A DNA stretch of 64,000 nucleotides from Rivularia sp. MS3 (lineage in GTDB: Bacteria; Cyanobacteriota; Cyanobacteriia; Cyanobacteriales; Nostocaceae). Shown here in pieces: positions 29,207 through 39,086 of this stretch. The DNA lies in the NCBI GenBank assembly GCA_019192545.1, contig JAHCMI010000039.1, positions 1 to 64,000 on the forward strand, given 5' to 3'. Within the stretch, counting starts at the first letter, position 1. Each line of letters begins with the position of its first letter. A program made the position numbers and the translations under genes. A model generated the notes under the pieces. It saw nothing but the letters and a program-made list of their open reading frames with translations, ran no database searches and had not been told where the DNA came from.

Positions 29207-31399
29207 CTAAGAAGAACGTACCGCCTCTTCATCAACTTTTTCAATGCTAGATTCGGAATGAGGATTGTTGTAGTAGAAATAATTATTCGGCTCGTACTTG
29301 ACATTTACGCCATTAGCCACAATTCCCAGTACATTAGCTTCAGACCTTTCTAAAAGAGACTTTGCAGCCGCAGCACTTGCTGAATTAACTTTCCCCGGTC
29401 TAACTACAACTAAAGCTCCATCTACCATCTGCGATAGGACTGCGGCTTCTGCGGTTCCGACTAAGCTAGGAGCATCAAAAATAATACAGTCATATGTTTC
29501 CGACAGCATTTCTATAAAATTAGTCATCCGCTCGGAATCAATTAATGCTAAAGGGTTGGGTGGCATAACTCCAGATGTCAGCACTGACAAGTTATCAGTT
29601 ACTTTCTGTACCGCACTCTCAAAATCATTTTCACCAACCATCACATTACTCAATCCTATAGAGTTAATTAAACCCCAAAGATGATGCTGGGATGGATTGT
29701 ACATATCTGCATCAACCAAAAGCACTTTCCGCCCAACTTGAGCAGTGACTGCTGCTAAATTAGCCGCTACTTCTGTTTTTCCTTCCTTAGCAATAGAACT
29801 TGTTACAGCAATAGAACGAACTTTCTTATCCAAGCTAATAAACTTCAAATTAGCTTGAAGCATTTGATAAGCTTCGTGAATTACGGTGCGCGGCGTTGTT
29901 GCAACTATCACTCGCTTGGAAACCTCAGAATTAGAATATTCTTCAGAAGCTAAGCTATTATCGCTAGTTTCAAATTTAGGAATAAAGCCCAGTACCGTAT
30001 ATCCAAACAGCGCTTCTGCTTCCTTAACCGTTTTCAATCTTCTATCAATCAAATCGACAAAGAATGCGGCAGCGACACCAAGCAATAGTCCAGCGAATAT
30101 ACCGCCTGCTGTAATTCCCAACTTCCTTTTCGCAGCTCGAGGGCTTGGGTAGGCATCAGCATATTCGATGATGCGAGCGTTACCCACAGTTTGATTTTCT
30201 GCGACTCTAATTTCTTGCAATCTTGTCAGTAGATTTTCTAGCGTGCCACGTGCTACATCTAACTGCCGCTCTCTTTCTCTAAGTTGTTTTTCTAAATTCG
30301 GTAGAATATTAGCTCTATCCCGGAATAAGTTTCTTTGTTTTTCTAAAGCTTCTATTTTTTCACCTAAACCCAAGCGCTGGGCTTGAATTTCTATTAACTC
30401 AGCAGTCAAATCTTGCTTGATTCTGCCCATTTGTAACCTACTAGGAGCAATTTCTGGCTGATATCCCAGTACATCCCTAGTTCTTTGTTTCAATAAAGCT
30501 TTTAATTTAGCTTCTTTCTGCTGTTTATCAATAATATCTGGATGAGATTCGGTTAACCGGGTTGTTAACGTCGCTAATTCCGACTGAACTTTCTGCAACT
30601 CTCTTAAAACTTCTTGTACTCCCGGTACTTGAGAAGAAGTAATATCTACAGCTAAATTTCCCGGTAAATTTAATTGAGTGCGTAATTCAGATTCTCTAGC
30701 TTTTAAATCTGCTAATTCCGAACGAGCTTGGTTTAACTCGTCATTAAGCTTATTTATTGTTAAGACAGTACCTGCGGTTTCCTGCTCTAAATCAATAATC
30801 CCATTTCTAGCTTTAAAACCGCGTAAATTTTCAGCCTTTTCTTCCAAATTCTTACGTGCTTGAGGAATTTGTTTTTGAATAAATTCGCCAGCAGCACTCG
30901 CTTCGGAACGGTTAACGTTAATATTATTCTTTATAAAAGATTTCATTACCTGATTGACTATTTTCTTAGCCAATTCAGGTTTATCGGAAATATAAGATAC
31001 TTTTAGTACGTCTGTACCTAGAACTGCCTCTGCGTTGACGTTAATTGAATTTGGACTCCAAGGTTCTCCATCCTTATGTTTTAACTCTAGAGAATCAATT
31101 ACTTCTTGTTTGAGCGGAGTTGATTCTACCAACAAAGCCTGAGTATCGAGAGGGTTAAACTCGCGCTTTAAAGCTTCTAAGTCTCCTATCTTTTCTCCTG
31201 CTCCAGTAAGAGAAGATGTCCGGTTTGATTGAAACAGCAGCTTTCCACTTGCTTCGTAAGCAGGCTTCTGAACCGAAACAGCAAACATCGCCAAGCCCGC
31301 GAATGTTGCAAATACTCCTGCTGATACCAACCACCGGCGTTTTAAAACTATTAAATATTTCTGTACATCTATCTCTTCTGGATAGTTGCTATTTTCCAT
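29207..31399 (-). CDS. Wzc-like polysaccharide copolymerase / tyrosine autokinase
   Basis: A 730-residue inner-membrane protein. The N-terminal Wzz domain has a membrane helix near residues 25-45. A long periplasmic coiled coil (about 170-420, GNVR type) and a second membrane helix (about 430-450) follow. The cytoplasmic BY-kinase has Walker A SSIAKEGKT (about 530-540), Walker A' VLLVDADMY and IIFDAPS. The C-terminus has a tyrosine cluster (KYEPNNYFYYN), the autophosphorylation tail. It controls chain length and export of the local polysaccharide. It sits between the acetyltransferase and the WecG/TagA gene, all on one strand. Confidence 0.92.
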   Translation of the reverse strand: MENSNYPEEIDVQKYLIVLKRRWLVSAGVFATFAGLAMFAVSVQKPAYEASGKLLFQSNRTSSLTGAGEKIGDLEALKREFNPLDTQALLVESTPLKQEVIDSLELKHKDGEPWSPNSINVNAEAVLGTDVLKVSYISDKPELAKKIVNQVMKSFIKNNINVNRSEASAAGEFIQKQIPQARKNLEEKAENLRGFKARNGIIDLEQETAGTVLTINKLNDELNQARSELADLKARESELRTQLNLPGNLAVDITSSQVPGVQEVLRELQKVQSELATLTTRLTESHPDIIDKQQKEAKLKALLKQRTRDVLGYQPEIAPSRLQMGRIKQDLTAELIEIQAQRLGLGEKIEALEKQRNLFRDRANILPNLEKQLRERERQLDVARGTLENLLTRLQEIRVAENQTVGNARIIEYADAYPSPRAAKRKLGITAGGIFAGLLLGVAAAFFVDLIDRRLKTVKEAEALFGYTVLGFIPKFETSDNSLASEEYSNSEVSKRVIVATTPRTVIHEAYQMLQANLKFISLDKKVRSIAVTSSIAKEGKTEVAANLAAVTAQVGRKVLLVDADMYNPSQHHLWGLINSIGLSNVMVGENDFESAVQKVTDNLSVLTSGVMPPNPLALIDSERMTNFIEMLSETYDCIIFDAPSLVGTAEAAVLSQMVDGALVVVRPGKVNSASAAAAKSLLERSEANVLGIVANGVNVKYEPNNYFYYNNPHSESSIEKVDEEAVRSS

Positions 31400-31508
31400 A
31401 GTTCGTGATATCCGCGTGTGTTTATTACAAGAAGAACAATAGATACAAAAATAACAAGTCGTAATTACTTGCTATTTTGTTTTATTTCAGACAAACATTG
31501 CCTTATTT

Positions 31509-32324
31509 CTACATTTTCTTTAAACCTTTTACTACAGACAGAATATTTTTGACTGGACTTCGTTGAGCTTTCGACCAAGGATTTCGATACAGTTGAAAGC
31601 GTTGCTTACAAATCAAGATTAGGAATGGAACTGCATCCATTAAATATCTTTTCCAAAGCCGTCTCGGCTCGCTTAGCAGCCTGTATAGCCATTCTAAACC
31701 GACTTCGCTCATCCATTTAGGAGAGCGTTTGACATTTCCAGCCTCAAAGTTAATTGTTGCTCCAATTGCCAAAAATATTTTGACCTTATGCAAATATTTT
31801 CTATGTCTGGCAATCCACATTTCTTGCTTGGGGGCACCAACTCCGATGGCCAAGACAGTTGCGTCTGAAGAATTAATCAAGTCGATAATTTTTCGACATT
31901 CTTGCTCATCTTTTTCAAAACCGAAAGGAGGCGAGTAAGTATCAATAATCATATTTCTACCTACTTTAGAATTTATCTTTCTCCTGGCAATTTCAGCAAT
32001 TCCTTCTTCAGCACCAAGCAAAAAAATTTTTATCCTTTCGTCATGTCTGTAATGAGCGTAAAAAGCTGGAAACAAATCGGAACCGGAAATTTTTTCCTGT
32101 ATGGGCGTTCCTAAAAAACGAGATACATACATTAATATTTTGCTGTCGCAAACTCGGTATTCTGCATCCTGATAAACTCCATAAAAATCACGATCTCTTT
32201 GCAATTTCATCAAATGGTCTACGTTGGGGGTTACTACGAGACCACCGCTTTGCAATTTTTCTAACAAGTCACTCATGGCGACATTGTTGATGTTTACGTT
32301 CAGCAACTGCACCTGTGTCATCAC
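31509..32324 (-). CDS. WecG/TagA/CpsF family glycosyltransferase
   Basis: A 271-residue GT26 enzyme. TPNVDHLMKLQRD is near the N-terminus, IFLLGAEEGIAE is mid-protein, and VLAIGVGAPKQEMWI is near 160, the standard family motifs. Members transfer N-acetylmannosaminuronic acid, ManNAc or another sugar onto undecaprenyl-PP-linked intermediates. This may be the second sugar of the repeat unit. First gene of the minus-strand block with the copolymerase 109 bp downstream. M1 or M2 may be the start. Confidence 0.87.
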   Translation of the reverse strand: MMTQVQLLNVNINNVAMSDLLEKLQSGGLVVTPNVDHLMKLQRDRDFYGVYQDAEYRVCDSKILMYVSRFLGTPIQEKISGSDLFPAFYAHYRHDERIKIFLLGAEEGIAEIARRKINSKVGRNMIIDTYSPPFGFEKDEQECRKIIDLINSSDATVLAIGVGAPKQEMWIARHRKYLHKVKIFLAIGATINFEAGNVKRSPKWMSEVGLEWLYRLLSEPRRLWKRYLMDAVPFLILICKQRFQLYRNPWSKAQRSPVKNILSVVKGLKKM

Positions 32325-32917
32325 CTGTATCCAAACAGCAGTAATACGTTTAAAATAAAGTGTCTATCAATGACTAGCCAGGGGAGGCCAATAACTAGGG
32401 AAACTCAATTAACACTATTAAAAATCCACAGAAAATTTAGCCAAGCGCGAGGTTATAATCCAGACCTCTGACGGTGATTATTTCAGCCGATGCCGATTAA
32501 TCTACCGCAAACTAAAAATAGACACCGGGCTCGAGCATTAGAAGTTAAGACTATCCAATTCACCAATAGCAATTTCTCCTCGCAGGAAGCATTTACCTGC
32601 CCAAAATCTTACCCCGTATATATATACGCAAACATACTTTTGTATTTTAGAACACGTATGCGTAAGCAGGACCGAATTTGTTGATTAGAAATGTAAATGG
32701 AACATTGCATAGCTTTTAACTATTCTCCGTGTATAGAAAGAAGGTACCGTACTTCCAGGTTCGGTACTATAATTCTCCTAAAACCTTTATCAAGGGGTCA
32801 TTTAAAACCATGTAAACCAAAAGAATTTTTTTGAAAAACGATTCAAATCGATACAAATTATGACGGTTTATTTCGATTTCTTCATTTTTTCACGAACAAA
32901 CTTTAATATAACTTCAA

Positions 32918-32946
32918 TTGGAATAATTTAAACCAATTACTATAAA
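32918..32946 (+). promoter_or_regulatory. Sigma70-type promoter of a putative small RNA
   Basis: TTGGAA (32918-32923), a 17-nt spacer and TATAAA (32941-32946). Transcription would start around 32953. There is no coding sequence downstream, only the terminator ending at 33048. Confidence 0.5.
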
Positions 32947-32952
32947 GTTAGC

Positions 32953-33048
32953 GTATAGAAGCCATCCTCTACAGTAAAGAAATTGTAAAGCTACCGTGAA
33001 AGCTCGTAAAAAAATATTGAGATTAGATCCAGTCTCGGGCTTTTTTTT
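32953..33048 (+). ncRNA. Candidate small RNA of about 96 nt
   Basis: The interval between the promoter above and a strong intrinsic terminator. The terminator arms are aaagctcg (32999-33006) and cgggcttt (33036-33043, one G-U pair), with an inner gaga/tctc stem, followed by eight Ts (33041-33048). No ORF of note lies inside. It sits in a 1.3-kb gene-free region (32325-33624), and no plus-strand gene precedes it within 11 kb, so the terminator needs a transcript of its own. I do not recognise a known family; the conserved Yfr1 or Yfr2 cores are not seen. Confidence 0.5.
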
Positions 33049-33377
33049 ATATCTCATCGTATTTTCCCCTATAGCTAAGTGAAATCCACATTGGGGTTCC
33101 TACTAGCTTGTATTTGTACTGATAAGTCATCAAACTTGTAAATAAGCTCATAATCTAATTAGATATAGACTATAAGTTAAGCAGCTTCTCGAGTAAAAAT
33201 CTTCAGATTTTCTTAAAGTGAAAGAAATTTTAGCTTTTTAGCTCGCCATATCTATCAATTAAAACGAAGCCAAATAATTAACATATCCCTCTAAGGAAAT
33301 ACCTATATAAAATCTCTGATTACTTTTTGTAATTAATTTTAGTTAATAGCTATGAAGTCATATAGATAGATGAATAA

Positions 33378-33509
33378 CTAAGTCGGCACGAATAAACTAT
33401 CGCTATGTAACATGCAGGTAAATTCTCCTTAAACCCTTATTACTTACTTGCAACTTGCAACTTACTACTCACTAGTCTTAACTACAATTCTCAACGCCGA
33501 CCTACTTAA
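33378..33509 (-). repeat. Dispersed element family 1, copy 4 (with heptamer array)
   Basis: Ends ctaagtcggc and gccgacctacttaa. The flank cgctatgtaacatgcaggtaaattctcc is shared with copy 1 in reverse. The centre (about 33444-33475) is a run of heptamers (tgcaact, tactact). The closest match of its flanks is copy 1, while the heptamer unit differs. Confidence 0.8.
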
Positions 33510-33528
33510 CAACCTCGATTAATATTTA

Positions 33529-33578
33529 TAGTGTGGGCTTCAACCTTAATTATTCAAAGATTGTACTAGCCCACACTA
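33529..33578 (-). terminator. Hairpin after the amidase gene
   Basis: Arms tagtgtgggct (33529-33539) and agcccacacta (33568-33578), perfect over 11 bp with a 28-nt loop. It lies 47 bp past the amidase stop codon. There is no T-run in the sense of that gene. Confidence 0.5.
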
Positions 33579-33624
33579 AAAAAATAATCCAATCAATTTA
33601 GGTTTTTTAGCCAGAATCTAACCT

Positions 33625-35397
33625 TTAGCGGTTGTCTTTTAACCATTTGACAATGCCATCAGCAAGAGTTCGAGCTAATTTTTTTTGCTGCTTCGGATTG
33701 GTTACCCACTCAAATTCTTCTGGATTACTCATAAAACCCAACTCTAATAATAGTGATGGGGCTGCTTCCGGGCGGGTTAGCGCCAAATTGTTCCAGAATA
33801 CGCCATAAGAAGGTCTATCTAACTTTTTCACTAGATAATTATGTAGGAATATCGCCAGACTATGAGCTTGGGGATGATACCAAAACATGCCGATACCCTT
33901 AGTATTTTCCGCATCACCGTAATCTGGTAAAGCATTGTAGTGAACCGACAACGCTAAGGTAGGTTCTTCTGAGGCAATTATTTTTTGGCGATCGCCTAAA
34001 GATACAAACTTGTCTTCTTCCCTTGTCATGACTACGGTTGCGCCTTTTTTCTCTAATTCTTGCCGCAGCAGCTTAGATATGGTTAAGTTGACATCTTTTT
34101 CTGGTAAACCAGTCGGCCCAACAGCCCCTAATTCTTTACCACCGTGTCCGGGATCTATTAAAATTTTGATTCCAGACAAGGGTTTGCGTCTGCTGCGACG
34201 TAATTCGGGAGGATGACGTAACTTTAACTTTAAAGTTGTTCCTTCATATCCCAACTTGTATCCCCACTGCTGGTTTTTCTTCAAATTAAAAATATATTGG
34301 ACTGCACCCGAATTTATTCCTGGGGATGGAGGTATTTGCTGCCAATCCATGCCGGATATAAACGGATTGTCATTGAATGGAATAGTATCTGTTTGGGCAG
34401 TAGTATTGTGCAACGTTAAAGTAAACCGATCTGACTCCTGCTTAACGCTTACCGGTACGGGAGTTTGTAAAGGAAAACTCACCTTAGTTGAGTCCTGCGA
34501 TTGACTCGAAGCAACGCTGCGAATAATAGTATTGGGAACAATTGCATTTGGTAGAGCAACAGTTTCCGAACTTTTAATCCAAGCGCCATAGTCCAAACGC
34601 AACCACTCACCAGTTTTTCCCGTTACAGCCGAACGTGTACCCTTGGGCAATGGCGTTAGTCTAGAATAATTAGTAGAAGGGCCAGTGCGAGCCACACCAA
34701 ACTCAGCACTAACTTCTACAACCGGTAATTGTGAAGGTTGTAAAACGGTAATTTTTCCAGGGGCTTCTTGAGTTATTGTTTGTGAATTAAGCGTTAGCTG
34801 ATATTTTGGTGTTGCTAATTGATTAGCTTCTGCCACGGTACAGCCAGAATACTCGCTTTTTGTAGCATTTTGGGGTTGATTGGTTCCCGTTAAAGCCGCT
34901 AAGTTACTCGGTAACTGCGCTTGCGGTGGTTGGAGCAGAAGAGGAACCCGTTTATTGTCACCCAAATTAACGGATACTGTAGCGCTTGGAGGTGCAATCG
35001 CGCTAAAACATATAAGTTCTCCTGGAAGTCTGGCAATATCAACTTTGGGAGTTAGAGAATCTTTCGCGAAGTTTAACCCTTGAGGTACTTCGGGTTGGGT
35101 GCTGGTTCTGATTACTTCGATCTCAATTTGTTGGTCTGAATGTCGTATTGTAAATGTGTTCTCTCCTATTTGCAGGGGAAAGCTAGGTGCAAAATGACCG
35201 GATTCGGAACGAGTAATTGGCTTACCATTTATGAAAACCTGTCCGGTTGGTGGAGCCGTACCAATGAAAAAGATTTTATCTGACGTTGTTTTGTGGTTTG
35301 TCGGGGGATAAACCACTTTCAGGGGTTGTTCTTGTGCCCAAGCTAAATTGGGAGTTGCTATGGAAGCTAATACTACGAATCCTAATAATGGTTTCAC
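33625..35397 (-). CDS. N-acetylmuramoyl-L-alanine amidase (AmiC type) with SH3b domain
   Basis: A 590-residue exported peptidoglycan hydrolase. The signal peptide ends in NLAWAQEQ (about 22). N-terminal beta-rich domains (about 25-390) include an SH3b-like segment (EFGVARTGPSTNYSRLTPLP...GEWLRLDYGAWI, about 235-280). The C-terminal Amidase_3 domain (about 405-588) has ILIDPGHGG, the zinc-ligand E in LPEKDVN, LSVHYNA and catalytic E in LLELGFMSN. It cleaves the amide between MurNAc and the peptide stem. In filamentous cyanobacteria such enzymes drill septal nanopores and permit cell-cell communication, but I infer no such role here. It is divergent from pyrG, separated by 89 bp. Confidence 0.9.
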   Translation of the reverse strand: MKPLLGFVVLASIATPNLAWAQEQPLKVVYPPTNHKTTSDKIFFIGTAPPTGQVFINGKPITRSESGHFAPSFPLQIGENTFTIRHSDQQIEIEVIRTSTQPEVPQGLNFAKDSLTPKVDIARLPGELICFSAIAPPSATVSVNLGDNKRVPLLLQPPQAQLPSNLAALTGTNQPQNATKSEYSGCTVAEANQLATPKYQLTLNSQTITQEAPGKITVLQPSQLPVVEVSAEFGVARTGPSTNYSRLTPLPKGTRSAVTGKTGEWLRLDYGAWIKSSETVALPNAIVPNTIIRSVASSQSQDSTKVSFPLQTPVPVSVKQESDRFTLTLHNTTAQTDTIPFNDNPFISGMDWQQIPPSPGINSGAVQYIFNLKKNQQWGYKLGYEGTTLKLKLRHPPELRRSRRKPLSGIKILIDPGHGGKELGAVGPTGLPEKDVNLTISKLLRQELEKKGATVVMTREEDKFVSLGDRQKIIASEEPTLALSVHYNALPDYGDAENTKGIGMFWYHPQAHSLAIFLHNYLVKKLDRPSYGVFWNNLALTRPEAAPSLLLELGFMSNPEEFEWVTNPKQQKKLARTLADGIVKWLKDNR

Positions 35398-35444
35398 GTC
35401 TGTAGTTTACAACAAGATTCTCAACATTTACTGTGGCACAATGA

Positions 35445-37124
<1,680 letters not shown>

Positions 37125-37236
37125 ATTTTCCAGAGTATTTACCCACAACGAGAAGGCGGTGAAGGCTTTATACTCTGAAACAGGAGTATTGCAAAAATGT
37201 GTCGTCCAAGTTTAAGGAAGGTAGAAAGGAGAAGTT

Positions 37237-37665
37237 GTGGCGTATTGGGTAAAAATCTTCTACGAAAAAAAAGAATATGTAGTTGATTTTCAGCGCGTCA
37301 CAGCTTTCTGCTGCGAACCAAACGGTCGAGTGACATTTTGGTTGCCAAATAGTGCTATACCTATTGTGATTATCCCCCACCACAATCAAGAAGATTACCA
37401 AAAAATTTTGGAATACATTGAAAGAGTCAATAATTCTGAATTAGATGGTGCTTGTTGGGTAAAAATCTCTTATGAAAGAAATGAATACGTTATTAACCTC
37501 AAATGTATTTCATCATTTTGTCATGAAGCAAACGGTAGGATTACCTTTTGGCTACCCGACAGCAGCATACCGGTAATTATCAATCCTGCCAGCAATCCCG
37601 AATCATATGACAAAGTGGTACATTACATCCATCAAACAACGGGATATACCTTGTCTAATAGTTAA
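37237..37665 (+). CDS. Unknown 142-residue protein made of two copies of one domain
   Basis: I do not recognise a named family. The protein is an internal tandem duplication with an exact 70-residue period. W4/W74, the EYVV/EYVI strands, FCCEPNGRVTFWLP versus FCHEANGRITFWLP, the IP-x-I segments and a final YxKxxxYI helix line up without gaps. Each half looks like a small beta-rich domain closed by one helix. The linker (about 65-72) is short. Cys90 and the FCC/FCH positions (25-26, 95-96) could bind metal, but that is speculation. Start: GTG at 37237, preceded at good spacing by a strong aaggag ribosome-binding site. It stands alone, 112 bp after pyrG. Confidence 0.75.
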   Translation: MAYWVKIFYEKKEYVVDFQRVTAFCCEPNGRVTFWLPNSAIPIVIIPHHNQEDYQKILEYIERVNNSELDGACWVKISYERNEYVINLKCISSFCHEANGRITFWLPDSSIPVIINPASNPESYDKVVHYIHQTTGYTLSNS

Positions 37666-37761
37666 TAGTAGGGAATTGGGTATTCAAGTTAACTAAAATT
37701 TTTGTACTATTATCCTAAAAACAACAAAATTTTAATTCTTCAATGCCCAATGCCCCATACC

Positions 37762-38661
37762 CTATTCCCAATCATTGACAAACTTTTCAATCGCTAATTT
37801 CGCAGCACCCAACATCCCCGCGCCATTGCCTAAGTGCGCCCTTACTATTTGCAAATTTACCCGAGATGTAGGCATGACTCGCCGCTCAATTTCTGCTTTC
37901 ATTGACGGTAGAAAAAACTCAAAACTTGCACTAACGCCGCCTCCAATTACAACAGCTTCAGGCGTTAGTACATAAATTAAACTTGTTACTCCAATCCCCA
38001 AATTCTTACCGTACTCCTGCCAAAACTTCAACGCTTCTTGATTGCCATTTTTAGCCAAAGCGCCTAATTCTGCTGGTTCCTTTCCAGTACGGCGACGAAT
38101 TGCTATGACCGAGGTATGCTGTTCCAAAGAACCTCGATTACCGCTTTTACACTGCGGGCCATCAGGAATTAGAGCAATTAAACCTAATTCTCCAGCAGCT
38201 CCAAATTTTCCTGTAAATAATTTACCATCAATAAAAATAGCTCCACCAACGCCAGTACCTAAAGTCAGTAAAATAAAATTTTTATAAAAACGCCCCGCAC
38301 CAAGCCAAGCTTCACCCAAGCCCGCACAGTTTGCATCATTATCAATAATTGTCGGTTTACCGATTTTCTCTTCCAAAGTATCCGCTAAAGGAATGTTCCG
38401 CCATTGAGGAAGATTAATCGCAATTTTGGCAATGCGTCCCCGGGCATCGGCTGGGCCAGGAGTTCCAACACCGATTGCGACAGCATTTCCTTCTGGATCT
38501 AATTGAGCGACAGCATCAACAATAGCTGCCACTACTGCTTCCGGTGTCGCTGGTTGGGGAGTATGCACGCTCAAAGATTTTAAACAATCACCATCAGACG
38601 TAAATCGTCCTAACTTTATTGCCGTTCCTCCCAAATCAATACCAATTACTTGAGTTAACAC
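37762..38661 (-). CDS. ROK family sugar kinase (glucokinase-like)
   Basis: A 299-residue ROK protein likely to phosphorylate glucose or a related sugar. The ATP site is IGIDLGGTAIKLG (7-19), GVGTPGP is near 64, the catalytic base lies in IIDNDANCAG (D109 region), and LTLGTGVGGA is near 132. The usual zinc site is degenerate. The GE-x-GH histidine is replaced (GELGLIAL), and the C-x-C-G-x2-G-C cluster is reduced to CKSGNRGSLE with one Cys (C171). Some cyanobacterial ROK kinases look like this, so it is probably still active. It is followed on the strand by a small membrane protein gene (upstream) and nothing else obvious. Confidence 0.85.
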   Translation of the reverse strand: MLTQVIGIDLGGTAIKLGRFTSDGDCLKSLSVHTPQPATPEAVVAAIVDAVAQLDPEGNAVAIGVGTPGPADARGRIAKIAINLPQWRNIPLADTLEEKIGKPTIIDNDANCAGLGEAWLGAGRFYKNFILLTLGTGVGGAIFIDGKLFTGKFGAAGELGLIALIPDGPQCKSGNRGSLEQHTSVIAIRRRTGKEPAELGALAKNGNQEALKFWQEYGKNLGIGVTSLIYVLTPEAVVIGGGVSASFEFFLPSMKAEIERRVMPTSRVNLQIVRAHLGNGAGMLGAAKLAIEKFVNDWE

Positions 38662-38708
38662 TTTTGAGTTATCAGTGAGCAGTGAGCAGTTATCAATAAG
38701 ATTGAAAC

Positions 38709-38921
38709 TTAATCAAGGCTAGTTAAGGAATTTACAAAACCTTGAAAATCTTTTTGGGCTTGATGTTTTTCTAACTGTAAATCGGCAACTTTAGTTGAAG
38801 CAAAATTATCATGTTTCCCTAAAGCCGTTACAGGTGCCCCCTGTAAAATACCACTTAGAGCCACAAACAACATAAAACCACCAGCGGCAGCCGCAATTAA
38901 CGAAATTCTATCTTTTACCAT
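38709..38921 (-). CDS. Small single-pass membrane protein, 70 residues
   Basis: Unrecognised. From the ATG at 38921, preceded by a gagag ribosome-binding site, it reads MVKDRISLIAAAAGGFMLFVALSGIL, a membrane segment or uncleaved signal (about 6-26). A 40-residue charged tail with QLEKHQAQKDFQGFVNSL follows. An upstream in-frame ATG (38969) adds residues without family character. It may be co-transcribed with the ROK kinase gene 47 bp downstream. Function unknown. Confidence 0.6.
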   Translation of the reverse strand: MVKDRISLIAAAAGGFMLFVALSGILQGAPVTALGKHDNFASTKVADLQLEKHQAQKDFQGFVNSLTSLD

Positions 38922-39028
38922 AATTCTCTCAATAATATAGGGCATCGGGTATTGGACATAAGAAAACAAGAGAATAGGGCGAAAAGGGGAGTTGTGAAAG
39001 GGTCATAATTACAAACTCCTAACTCTTC

Positions 39029-39081
39029 ACCTTTAACCTTTAACCTTTGACCTTTGACCTTTAACCTTTAACCTTTAACCT
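39029..39081. repeat. Heptamer tandem array (aaccttt/gaccttt), about seven units
   Basis: About seven units of 7 bp (aaccttt or gaccttt) end at the stop codon region of the permease gene, so this array abuts a gene end like the one at 2734-2775. Confidence 0.85.
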
Positions 39082-39086
39082 GTAGA

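Noticed and set aside
32490-32684. 64-codon frame upstream of the small-RNA candidate
   Set aside because: Atypical composition, no ribosome-binding site, and it lies opposite the leader of the WecG/TagA gene.
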